A DNA stretch of 64,000 bases from Corbicula japonica (taxonomy: Eukaryota; Mollusca; Bivalvia; Venerida; Cyrenidae), in NCBI GenBank assembly GCA_038501625.1, contig JAZAYU010000011.1, forward strand, positions 12,346,849 through 12,410,848, given 5' to 3'. Positions 38,998-50,061 of the stretch are shown in pieces (position 1 is the stretch's first letter; the number at the start of each line of letters is the position of its first letter). The notes beneath the pieces are model-generated. The model did not search any database and was not told the origin of the DNA. It saw nothing but the letters and a program-made list of their open reading frames with translations. Both the position numbers and the translations under genes were made by a program.

Positions 38998-39043
38998 AAA
39001 AATCGCCGCAGGGGTGTTCCAAAACTGTCATTTTCCTACTACT

Positions 39044-39049
39044 ATTAGC
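39044..39049. repeat. Target-site duplication, right (ATTAGC)
   Basis: Identical to 24904-24909. Beyond it the flanking sequence continues the degenerate tandem region that is interrupted at 24.9 kb. Confidence 0.8.
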
Positions 39050-39180
39050 AGCTGTCATGCCTGCTAGCACATGCGAACACAACATTGAGTCTCCAAGCCA
39101 ATGTCCCCTAACACATGTGAACAATACATTGAAATTCAAGTCAATGTTCTCTAGCAATGCTGGTTTATTGATAAAGCAAT
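39050..39180 (+). repeat. Degenerate tandem region, copy A, continuation
   Basis: Two to three units of about 45-50 bp with AGCACATGCGAACACAACAT and CAAGCCAATGTCCCCTAAC, matching 63810-64000. This shows the 14-kb element split one ancestral tract. Confidence 0.65.
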
Positions 39181-39753
39181 TAAAGTACAGGAAATTTATT
39201 CTCTTATCGATTTATTTATTATTTTGTCGAAGACAACAAAATGAGAATGCAATTTATGACAAACCGATGATTTTGAGAAAGACACTGTTAATTTTCCGTT
39301 TAACATTTCAATGCTATACTTGGTTTTATTTCATATACTCCTTTGTATTTGGTTAGCCATACTTTTAGGTAAGTCGCAGTTTTGCCAATGTAAAGCAAAC
39401 ATACATCCTTCAAACGACAACTAGAGAAGAGCACCTACCATTGGTTCCATTAGGCTACAGTAAAGTAGTGGGAAAATCATTATTGTACTTGTAGTTATGA
39501 CAGTTTATAGAATAAACAAATATTCTGAACACAGGTCTAAAAGGAAACTGCGAAAACCATTTATGAGTATCATATAAAACTTAAACGTTATAAAAAGTCC
39601 TTTGTATATGATCATCACAAAGAAGCTTTAATAGTCAAATGACACTGTGATATATTTTGTCTGGTGGCCAACTGTCACTGCACTCCCTTTGATATATTTT
39701 GTCTACTGTCACGACCTTCAAGTCTTAATTGCGACGTTAGCAACCCTATATTG

Positions 39754-39800
39754 CTTATAGTTAAGGACTACACTTGCTTATAGTTAAGGACTACACTGTA
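39754..39800 (+). repeat. 23-bp tandem duplication
   Basis: TTGCTTATAGTTAAGGACTA plus CAC appears twice in a row. Confidence 0.85.
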
Positions 39801-40149
39801 AATTATTGTTTCAGCTTACAAGAAAAACAAGATCGTTACATACATTAATTTCTAAAACTAAGGGTCTAATTACGGCTCTTAATTGGTAATGATTTATCTT
39901 TAACCTGAAAAGCGAACGTCTGCGGTCTAAAATCAATTTTAAACAGGTCAAATTCCACTCATAAACAACATAATATAAGAAAGTCATCCGATAAAAGTAC
40001 GAAATTGGATATTATTGTTCTACAATATACAGGTCCGAACATTCAAAAGTCAATGACGGATCTAATATTGTTGGGAAATGTAGATATGAGTATTATACAA
40101 AAGGGAAGGCGTAAAGCTCTTTGCGAAACTCCCATTTAATTGAAATAGA

Positions 40150-40400
40150 TGAAAAGGGAACTTCGAAAGCCAACGAACATGACAAATATGAAAATATTGC
40201 AGGCTGCGTTTGATTGAGCCTGTTCATGGACAGTAATGGAAATGCATATTACTGCTCACGCCGCCTAGCAAAAAAAATATTTACACCAATAAACAGTACA
40301 ATTTAGATCAATCCCAAACGATGGCGATGCTTATGGCGGTGAACATAAGAAATGTGGAGATTTTCATTCATTAAAAACAGGAATTAAACAAATTGATAAC
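40150..40400 (+). repeat. Dispersed repeat family E, copy 1
   Basis: Landmarks are GGGAACTTCGAAAGCCAACG, GTTTGATTGAGCCTGTTCAT, GCATATTACTGCTCACGCCG and ATGGCGGTGAACATAAG. Relatives are at 6780-7010 (minus), 55145-55405 (plus) and 1440-1560 (plus). Confidence 0.65.
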
Positions 40401-42167
40401 GGCGCTTAGGTTTCTTTTCAACGATATCCCAGATTTCTATAGCTAACCAACGTCGGATGACAAAAGTGGTAAGCAAGGTCAATGCATGTAACGACTTGCC
40501 TCTTAGCTATGTCACATCTGTCTTGTTATTTATTTTTCTACTGTTGTTGCTTACATGCTTACAAGTATAATTAAGATTCTCTTTATTGTATTGCATTTTC
40601 CACGCATTTTGACTTATTGTAACAATCACGAATGACCAAACTGTTTATGTCTTTAACTTTTGTTAATTATGTATGGTTTAAAAACTGATTTTTGAAGTTT
40701 TATGCTGAATATTTCATTCGTTCGCATCTTGGATTTATTATTATGAAGGAAATCCTGATAATGAATGCCATGTGTTTTTTTCAAGGTTTTATAATCCGTT
40801 TTATAATAGGACCTCGAATAATTTCAAACACACATTGCATGCTTACTTATATTTTTCTTGGCTAATATTTTAATTTTGTTTCAAATGTTATGAGCGTTTA
40901 AAAAACAGCGACAGTGCACGGTAATATATGGCTGCATACACACAATTCCTCGAGTGTTTATCTTAATGCTGTAAAACGTGTAAACAGTTTTGTCTTGTTT
41001 ACTTAATTTTTGTGTTTCATTTTATAATGAGAGTAAATTAAGGAAAATTTGATATGAGATAAATGTTTCAAAAATACCATTGAACGTTCCAGTGCCTGAT
41101 CGAATCCGAAGCAAGTGAACCTTTCAGAAGTAGTTGCCACATAAGCTTTGAAATCAAAATAGATATTTCGCGTTCTGCATTCGTTTATATTGTTCAATTT
41201 GCTTGCGGATTGAATATGCCTAAAGCCAGTCTATAGGAACGACTTATAAAGATTCCTATATAAACTGACTGAATCAAACCGAGTACGCCTGTTTTCAAAA
41301 CGTGTGTTTTCAAACTTACATTAACAGTCAATGCAAAATATTTTTTGCTCTAAAAGATATCATTTGTTTACCTTCCAGTGCTTTCCTAAAGCCGATAGTA
41401 TAAACTCGTGATTTTCTAGTATAGTGTCTCTGATAATTTTATAAAAATACGGTTGTGCCGTGGAGACTCATAATACATATCCAACGTTTAGTGTGTATCG
41501 ATCTATATAAGATCACTCGGGATAGCATAACTTACCGGAGGATTTCAGGGAAATTATTCAAGTGCTGCCATTACAGTACAGTGTATACAATTAAAGGCAG
41601 AAGATCTGTCAATAGTTGTATCAAATTTGCCTGAATTATCGTGTATCATGTGTTTAGATGTAGAACAATGTTTTCTGCAACCTACAGCTTATTTTATTCG
41701 CCAGTACAGACAAGATAATACGCCAGAAAGAAAGGGTAAATCTTCGAATTCTAGAAGCAAGTGACCATTATTTTTAGGTTCTGCCGTTGTTTAAGCGTAT
41801 ACTCTGCAACTTCACAAACCAATTATAATTTATAAGCTCAAGACAACCAAGATGAAGAAAATAATTTTCGTTGAATCTAACATAAAGCGAACATAATTGC
41901 TATTTAATTAACTTATTTTAGCAGTATGCATTAATTTAATTGAGGACGGTTAAAGCAATGATCTTTAATCGCATTTAGGAAACAATAATTGATATCTATA
42001 TCAATTTTGTCATTGAATTTATTCTTTCCGAAAAGAAAAATTGCAACTGGAGTTAAAACTTCCACTAATTTAAAAGCAAATTAAGCACATTACCCTAAAA
42101 AGAGAAACCGACAACCACCAACCAAACACAAAAATGGTTTGAAAATTATACTGTTAATGAACAGAAA

Positions 42168-43010
42168 GGAGCTAGTGTGTTTGGTCTTATTTAGACAAGG
42201 AGCTAATGTGTTGTCGGTTCGCATCAAGAAAGGCGACTGTGCTATCTGGCCCCAGTATCACAAACAATTTTGAGTTGGATTTTAAGCTCAACTTAAAGAA
42301 ATTATTTTAAATTTTTGACGATACAGTGCTTACTTGATTGATTAACATTTAAAAAGAAATTTGACATAATATTTCTTGTTTTAAATGCAGATTTCAAAAT
42401 TTGTTATCTGAAAAATCTGCTTAAAAATCCAAAAAACAATGTTTGAGTAAAAACTTAAAATCTGAGTTCATATTCAAACATTAATATTCTAGAATTTCTC
42501 AGTAAAATATAATGCTATTTGAAAAAAAAAATCCATGATAATAGGAAGATTTTACGTTGAAAATTGAGTTTGAGCATAAGATTGTTTGTAATATCGGAGC
42601 CTGGTCTTATTAGGTAAAATAGCTAGTCTGATGTCTGGTCTGATTTAGACATTAATGTAAGTGTGTAATCTGGTCTGATTTAGAAATTTAGCCGATGTAT
42701 TGTCTGGCCTGATTTAGACATAGAGCAAGTGTGTTGTCTGGTCTGATTTAGAAATTCAGCTAGTGTATTGTCTGGTTTGATACAGACACTGAGCTCAGTG
42801 TGTAATCTGGTCTGGTAAAGAAATTGAGCCAATGTATTTTCTGGTCTGATTTAAACATTGAGCTCAGTGTGTAATCTGGTCTGATTTAGAAATTCAGAAA
42901 GTGTTTTGTCTGTTCTGATTAAGACATTGAGCTAGTGTGTTGTCAGGGCTGATTTAGACATTAAGCTAGTTTGTTGTCAGGTCACATCTTTGATATTTGT
43001 CTGGTCTGAA
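42168..43010 (+). repeat. Tandem array of a 34-36-bp unit (interrupted)
   Basis: The unit is like GTCTGGTCTGATTTAGACAT followed by TGAGCTAGTGTGTT. ACATTGAGC and AAATTCAGC versions alternate loosely, giving a partial dimer period of about 70 bp. About eleven units follow the MITE and one or two precede it. Confidence 0.8.
42248..42602. mobile_element. MITE inside a tandem array
   Basis: Imperfect inverted ends (CCCCAGTATCACAAACAA and TTGTTTGTAATATCGGAG) enclose 355 bp. CTGG occurs at both edges, and the 34-bp array continues on either side, which supports insertion into the array. Confidence 0.5.
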
Positions 43011-43685
43011 AGGGAAATTATTAGTATACTGCTATGTCTTTTGGGCGATGGATTCAGTGCTTTTGTCGTTTTATCAAAATCACACCATGTTTCAATTATG
43101 TATCGCACACTTGTTATTCAAGAAACATTAAGGCATAAACAACTGGAGGAAAACATGAGAATTAAATTCGTTGAAACATATCCGTGTTTTCTTTCAGTTG
43201 CTAATGCTTCGATTTTTTATTTTGAAAAATGTTGAAACGGGAAAATAAAAGATAGAGCCACAAAAACACAGAAACAGACTTGTGAGCAAGTCAAATACTA
43301 GTTTCCTTTATGCAAAATTTAATAATGTCTAGGCTAATCTGGATTTAAACTGGATAGAAAAGGTAATGAACCTTCGTAAATAACAGACTTTGCCTCAAAT
43401 AAACTCCGCAATGTATTGCCGTTGGCAAGACAACGACGTAACATTTCGTGAAATAACACTAAAATCTTTAAAAGAAATTAGAAGAAACACTAGAGGGAAA
43501 TAAGTTTTGTAAAACAACATAAACTATAACCTCAAGTGACTTTGAAGAAAATTACACGACAAAAAAAACAACCAAATACTAGTATTATCTCCAACATTAT
43601 ATATTTTGCGTTTTAGAACAGACTCAAAATTAGATGCATAGGATATTTCTAATATAGTGGTTAACTAATAGTGTACGAGGTAAAT

Positions 43686-44170
43686 TAATAAAAAAGTGAA
43701 ATATGTATATCAGGAATCGCCACATCCAGCAGACACAGCCTCCCCACACAGCCAAAAAGTAGAGAGGAAAAGAGAGCATGGTATTACAATAATCAATTTC
43801 AAAAATGGACTCCACAATTAACGAAAGTAAGAACCCGAGGGGTTTCCGCCTTGGAACTGTCAGTGGCAAAACAATTTGGTATGATCTGGTTCAAACCAGA
43901 TTCTAGGGTGCACCAACCTCACACATGCCCCAACAGGTTCTCATTTCAACAAATAAGTACAAGTTGTCTTAGTGAAATGACTCCAACTCACCAATCAGCT
44001 CAACAATGTTGCATGCAAAAGCACACAAACATATAAAACATAAGAAGCTAATAGCATTGGAAAGCAAAATGGGCGAATAATCGATGATCTTACCGAGAAT
44101 AGAGCCCCTGGAGTCAAATTAGCGAGCACACAATGACAGGAATAAAAGAAACAAGTAAGAAAATAAATGC
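43686..44170 (+). repeat. Dispersed repeat family D, copy 1
   Basis: Begins GTGAAATATGTATATCAGGA, then GCCTCCCCACACAGCCAAAA, GAACCCGAGGGGTTTCCGCC, a GGTGCACCAACCTCACAC stretch and TGAAATGACTCCAACTCACC. It matches 58433-58900 along its length. No coding capacity; class unknown. Confidence 0.8.
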
Positions 44171-46046
44171 TCTGTACATGTAAACCTCTCAATTAGCGAA
44201 TACAGTCCAACTTAGTTGATGATTCACGCACTTGCATTGTTCAATGAAATTTTACGAGCAAAACACTTCTGTTTGTTTATTAAACAAATTACTCTTTTGT
44301 CTTTTACATTTTTATTAGCACAAATTTTAACAAAATGGACATTACTCATGTTTCGGGAAACAACGTCCCCACAAAGCCCAATAAGAACTAGAGCTAGAGC
44401 ATATTAACTAATGTACATTTCTTCAATAGGGTATTCTGCAAAGCTTTAATAAAAAATTAATGACTTTCATACACGTGCAACCTGCTAATGTCTTTATAAA
44501 TTGTTCCTTAATTTATTTTTATATAGGCCTCAAGAATTTAGAAAAATTGAAGAAACAGCCATGTAACAGTCACATATAACAATGACAGATTTCACAGGGA
44601 AAGGAAACATGACATGAATGTGCTTAAGTATGCACGCACGTATGGGTAAAAAGACAATATAATTCTTTTTCCTCATCGGAAACATGTTTTCCTAGTCATC
44701 TAGAAAATCAACGTTAATTGCGCGATAACCTTCAAGTACGTAGGATATTAAAACTCAAAATACCTTTCGAGACCTTATCTGAAAGTTCACAAGACAAACG
44801 AACAGAAAACGAAACAAATTCGTCTAAGTAAATAAAAAATCCTATCTTAACATAAATAAAACACATTTCAGAGCAACTGTCAAAACACTGAAACAAAAGA
44901 AAACGAAACCCAGTTCCTTGGAAGACCGGACAATCACTAGAGCCTCAATTACATTAGAAATCAGACAAACACACGGACGATCATCGAGAAATTACAGACA
45001 ACGCATGGTACCCAATTTCAAAGCGTACAAAAAGACCACACTCGAGTCACAGACAACAAGAAAAACGATCAAATATTTAACCAAAGAACACAAGTTTAGA
45101 TTCCAAAAGATGACAAGATAAAGATGATTGGAAAAAGTCGAAACCGTGGAGAAAGCAGGACAGCACGTAAACTCGATTCCACGATAACAACACGACATTT
45201 TAAGCTGAGAAGACTAACAAACAATCAAACAAAAGAAATAAATTTAATTTCGCATTATCCAAGATATCATCCCGACGAAGTGCAACTTGTACGAGCAAAA
45301 GTTACATTAGACCATTGTTCAATGTATCCAAACTTCACTGGAACGCCTTTACTGCTTTTAAATCCACTAACAAGAAGCTGTCCCCTGACATTAATAACCA
45401 TGTTAACCAATATGGCGGGACTTCTTTAAGAATTCTAATCGTTCATTCAATATTGTTAAACAATGAAAAAACAAAATCTCTACCAGCATGTAAGCTTTGA
45501 GCTTGTGTTTCTGAATGATAAAAATTGTTAAGAATAACGTTATATAGTTTTGTAGACAAACAGAGTGCATTTCACTTTAAGATACAATTGGTATTCTTAA
45601 AAGACTTAGACGAACTAACATACTGCCAGAATCCACTTAATTCACAGACATAGACTTTGCAATAGTGCAAGAAAACACCTTACTTTTCTGCAACATTGCT
45701 GACAAATGAAAAGACGAAAAGAATCACGAGTCAATATGTTAAAAAAAGAAATACGAGCGTGGTCACGTATCAGGACGAAGTATTAAGTGTTTTTTCAAAT
45801 ACCAACATTTATAATAAAAACTGTAAAAGACATGTAAACAAAGTAGTTGTAATGTTATATATGCTTAAACAGGCAATATATGTCGTTACTAATGCAGTAA
45901 ACTTTAATCTGATCCTTAAATGTACCCATGGTACTGATTAGTCCAAAAGTTCGTCGAATTTCGCTTTTTCCGTTATTTATAGGTGGTATGATGGTATAAT
46001 TAATTTTAACCACACTTGGGACATTAAAATATTCCATCCTGTGCCC
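44171..46046. other. Gene-free stretch
   Basis: A-rich sense composition gives several overlapping 60-100-codon frames (44918-45500) with basic, repetitive residues. None resembles a known domain. Confidence 0.55.
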
Positions 46047-46182
46047 AAGGTTATAAAACTGAGCATGGAAACCAGTCTCAAATCTCAAGCATCTGATTGG
46101 CTTAAATGGGGACCAGTCGCCTTTTCAGCTAATCAGATGCTTGAGATTTGAGACTGGTTTCCACTCTCAGCTTTATAACCTT
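46047..46182. mobile_element. Hairpin MITE, copy 1
   Basis: Near-perfect palindrome of 136 bp: AAGGTTATAAAACTGAG at one end and its complement at the other, with CTCAAGCATCTGATTGGC in each arm. The centre reads GACCAGTCGCC. Confidence 0.85.
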
Positions 46183-46379
46183 CAGCCCTGAACTTTGAAA
46201 AGTCAGCTTTAAAGCTTGAGAACAAATTTATCTAATAAATTAAGAAACGGTCTGCAAAACAACCTGACATAATAAGGTAAATGCTGAAGTAATAAAACTT
46301 ATGTTCAAATATCTTTGTCGTCATTGAATACATGTAAGACTGGTTCTCATATTTGCGAGAACTCAGACTCCAAAGATGG

Positions 46380-46876
46380 TTGTCATATTCAAAACAAGAA
46401 CTATCTTTAAAAAAGATAAACGGCGTTGATGGAAAAGATTTATATATACATGTATATAAGAAAGAATGACATATAGAGAGGCGAAGCAGACACAGTTTAG
46501 TTATTTTAATTAACTTGTTATAGCTGTTGTCGAACCCTCCTGCCTTCTTAGTATGACCTAGCTGTTGCAACAATTTCATACGGTGATAATAAGTCGAATA
46601 AAGAAGCAGTGTCTTACATTAAGTCTTGATCTACATTTATTCAGTTTCAATAAAATACCTCTTGTAGAGTTAGAACTCAAAATGAATAAATGTCCTTGAA
46701 ATTTAATAAATATAAATAATAACAGCTTGTTACAAGAGCGAAATCTACCAACTTTTACGTAAATTAACTGTACAAAAAGTGTCCCTCCTGACGATTGAAC
46801 CCGGGGCCTCCGCTTGAGAGGCGAGAGAGTTATCCACTACACTACAGAAAGCTTGTATTTTGGATTTGAAATTAAC
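46380..46876 (-). repeat. Dispersed repeat copy 2, 3' part
   Basis: Reverse complement of about 650-1180, including the tRNA-like core. It is cut at its 5' side by insertion of the 3.2-kb element. Confidence 0.7.
46781..46853 (-). ncRNA. tRNA-Glu-like pseudo-tRNA (anticodon-loop CTC)
   Basis: Second copy of the core. The anticodon stem keeps four pairs around CTCTCAA (CUC anticodon), with the same A box, GGTTCAAT and a T5 run after it. The acceptor arm again lacks pairing. Confidence 0.45.
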
Positions 46877-46881
46877 ATTCA

Positions 46882-47638
46882 CACTGTCGTGATCGAGCAC
46901 CGGCACGGACTTTTCGGGCACCGGTATTGTCATACAATATGGCGGACTGTTTACATCTGAAAGGTATGTGTATAGATTTTACTTCACTGAATAGATCACA
47001 TACCATTTCCTACGTTGTCAATTCATTGCATCATTTATGAATTCATATATGTAACAAATGCACATGCTTTTGATATTGGAAAAGCTTTGATTGTTTCAAA
47101 ATTCGAGTCTAATTTGGCGGTTTGACAGAATGCAAATTTGAACCGAGAGACGTGATTTGTTTTGGGCAATACTTTTTATAGAACAACTGATACGCAAAAA
47201 CTTCAACTGTGATCACTTCTTATTGTATTTTTCTTCAAAATCCATCAGTCCCAATCCCTTTAAATTTAAGGATATTGTTAAACTGGCTTACCTTCTGTTT
47301 TGACCACACACTGGTATGGTCAGCACGCACCGGTTCAAGAATTCCGTCAAATTGTACAGATTGTTGATAAAAAGGCACCGGTTCAGTCACATTTTACATT
47401 TTGTATACGGTTCAGACTCCATGATTTCTACCTAAAAGATACCTCTGTGGTACTACATTTTTAAATATAAATGTTTATTTTCTGAAACACAACAGCAAAA
47501 TTTAAGAAAGAGGTATTTTAAGGGTTGACTATTTTCGAACATTTTGGTTTATCTCGGATATGGTAGGTTTAAACTCTACACGAATTATACATTTAATTTC
47601 AGAGGATTTCATATGATGACCTCTTCTGCAAAGTGCAT
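46882..47638 (+). repeat. Left terminal inverted repeat of the 3.2-kb element
   Basis: Pairs with 49302-50056 with few mismatches. It holds four GCACCGG-type motifs (near 46897, 46918, 47325, 47374) and an ATGGCGGACTG start context followed by a splice-donor-like GGTATGTG near 46962. Confidence 0.75.
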
Positions 47639-49301
47639 AAGTGTCAATAAAATTAAATTAAATTAACATCTTAATGATTATAAAACAAAAGGTTTACTTT
47701 TATTATTTTATATCGTGATAGTTTTTTTCCAGAGACAGCAACTTTGATATAGAAACAGATCAAGAAGAAAGTGGAAAAGAAAGCTAGGAAAGATTACCAA
47801 ACCAGAAGATCCAGTGAGAAGACAGACAACAGAGAGAAAATCCCATAAATCACGAAGATGTATGCGGCGTGGCAGAATATAAATTGATACATTGTAAAAA
47901 AGTTAATGTGTGTACAGGTAGCTCACACCGGATTATATTTTCAATCAAGGAGGACAGTTTGATTTTTTCTCGAATAAACATTAATTCTTTCTACTTCACA
48001 AAACATTGCTGTACAGTTTTAATTGCGGCCTGCGTCAGAAGATATTATCACCGGAAGATTTTTGAACATAATAAACAACTGATAAACGTCTTATTAATGT
48101 TTTACGGTTCTTACATTAATATGACGTCAAAATGAACACTTTTTTTTATTAGTTTCTTATTATTACTTCTCTTATGGACTATGTAATGCGTTGCTTTGCA
48201 TTTTTAGGAAATAAATACCAATTTAAGTCAGTGTATTTTTGTCCCTTGTATAGTTAAAAGTTTCACATGTGTGGTGTTTAGTGACTTCACAAAGATTTCT
48301 TTCCTCGGTTTAACTGTATGATATATTTTATCAGTTACACAGACATTTGGTCCCAATCGGTCATTATATTTTAAATTTACTCGCTGTTTTGATCGGTTTT
48401 CATGTCTGATCTTATTTCTGGTTTTCTGTGTAAACGGCCATCGGTGATGGTCAAGTTTTTAATTGCTTAAACAAACATTTCATGTGATGTTGGTAGGTGA
48501 TATCTGTTGTAGACAGGTTGGCAATATGTTGTTTTTTTAATAAAAAATTACCTTTCCACAATAGCAGTTGATTGGTGGAAAACAGGTGACCGATTGGTGA
48601 TATTCATGTTTAATACGTTGTCATCGGTTCATTCCATAATTTGTCTAAAAACTATCAATCAATCAACGATGGCTCTGTGTAACTGGGATGTCATCTAGAC
48701 CGGTAATTAGTTGAACACTTATCATTCTTAGATACACCGCCAGCATTATTTGAAAAGGTAAAAGAGCCGGTCGGAGTAACGATTTCTTGACGGAGGAACG
48801 GACAGACGGACTAGGCGATCCATCCATAATCTCCAGTTCTTGCAACGGCCGATATAAAATGAAACATATTTGAATTCTTAAGTTTAATTAATTTAATAGT
48901 TTGCATGTATTTTGAGAAGATTTTCGCAGTATAAAAGTATTACCTAATACAGTTTAGCTATACATTCATCTTCCTGTTTGGTGATGTTTCTCATAATACT
49001 TTTCATCTTGATCAGTTTTCTGTATGGAAGTTGTGATCTCTGGAAAATAAAGAAACACGACTTGTAAGTAAATATAAGTTATATTTTTATTAACTGAATT
49101 TTTAAAATTTTAACTCGGACAAATGCAAATACATCGATGAAATTAAAATACTATTTCTGTCATTTTAATATATTAGCAATATTAAAATTAATAAGAATAC
49201 GAACTTTGTGTATATACAATGGGGAGATCCCTGAAATCGTCGTCGTGCGTCTCAATTGTGCAAGTCATGACGTTGAGCACGGTGTCGTAGGAATGACACT
49301 G

Positions 49302-50056
49302 ATGAACTTTGCATAAGACGTCATCATATGAAATCCTCTGAAATTAAATGTATAATTCGTGTAGAGTGATAACCTACCATATCCGAGATAAACCAAAATG
49401 TTCGATAATAGTCAACCCTTAAAATACCTCTTTCTTAAATTTTGCTGTTGTGTTTCAGAAAATAAACATTTATATTAAAAATGTAGTACCACAGAGGTAT
49501 CTTTTAGGTAGAAATAAGGGAGACTGAACCGTATACAAAATGTAAAATGTGACCGAACCGGTGCCTTTTTATCAACAATCTGTACAATTTGACGGAATTC
49601 TTGAACCGGTGCGTGCTGACCATACCGGTGTGTGGTCAAAACAGAAAGTAAGCCAGTTTACAGTATCCTAACAATTTAAAGGGATTGGGACTGATGGCTT
49701 TGAAGAAAAATACAATAAGACGTAATCACAGTTGAAGTTTTTGCGGATCAGTTGTTCTATAAAAAGAATTGCCCAAAACAAATCACGTCTCTCGGTTCAA
49801 ATTTGCATTCTGTCAAACCGCCAAATTAGACTCGAATTTTGAAACAATCAAAGCTTTTCTAATATCAAAAGCATGTACATTTGTTACATATATGAATTCA
49901 TAAATGATGCAATGAATTGACAACTTAGGAAATGGTATGTGATCTATTCAGTGAAGTAAAATCTATACACATACCTTTCAGATGTAAACAGTCCGCCATA
50001 TTGTATGACAATACCGGTGCCCGAAAAGTCCGTGCCGGTGCTCGATCACGACAGTG
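49302..50056 (-). repeat. Right terminal inverted repeat of the 3.2-kb element
   Basis: Reverse complement of the left TIR, ending at GACAGTG. It carries the same GCACCGG motifs and the same ATG/donor arrangement on the minus strand. Confidence 0.75.
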
Positions 50057-50061
50057 ATTCA

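Larger units (their letters stand above)
24910..39043. mobile_element. Giant foldback element, 14,134 bp, almost entirely inverted repeat
   Basis: Two arms of about 7.05 kb are reverse complements of each other around a 28-bp spacer (31962-31989). The termini read AGTAGTAGGAAAATGACAG at 24910 and its complement ending at 39043. Both sides carry the same 6-bp direct repeat ATTAGC (24904-24909 and 39044-39049), a target-site duplication. Mirror coordinates sum to 63951 near the centre, 63952 at 26.8-30.3 kb, 63956 at 25.4 kb and 63953 at the tips, so only a handful of small indels separate the arms. Polinton/Maverick elements are known for 6-bp TSDs and 5'-AG termini, but none of their genes (protein-primed polymerase B, integrase, capsid) is visible. 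A non-autonomous relative or an unnamed foldback class are both possible. Confidence 0.85.
31990..39043 (-). repeat. Right arm of the giant inverted repeat
   Basis: Reverse complement of the left arm. Differences I could find are an A9/T8 run near 33232/30712, a T-to-A change plus one base in the pyrimidine tract near 37238/26712, longer A runs near 37860 and 38171, and one fewer ATT unit near 38800. Confidence 0.9.
39181..42167. other. Gene-free stretch with one family E copy
   Basis: Besides family E copy 1 and the 23-bp duplication nothing is recognised. Confidence 0.55.
46882..50056. mobile_element. Long-TIR DNA element, 3,175 bp, 5-bp TSD
   Basis: The ends read CACTGTCGTGATCGAGC inward from 46882, and the complement closes at 50056. 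The terminal inverted repeats are about 755 bp each (to about 47638 and from about 49302). ATTCA flanks both sides (46877-46881, 50057-50061). The related unoccupied sequence at 0.6 kb has AATCA once at this point, fixing the duplication at 5 bp. A CAC start with a 5-bp TSD is the hallmark of the Transib/RAG superfamily; animal CACTA elements also start CACTG but make 2-3-bp TSDs. No transposase frame is visible in the 1.66-kb interior, so it is non-autonomous. Superfamily placement is tentative. Confidence 0.75.

Noticed and set aside
44918..45500. Overlapping basic frames
   Set aside because: Arise from A-rich DNA in several frames at once. None is longer than about 100 codons or resembles a family.
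46882..50056. LTR retrotransposon
   Set aside because: The long terminal copies are inverted, not direct, and the ends are CAC...GTG rather than TG...CA.
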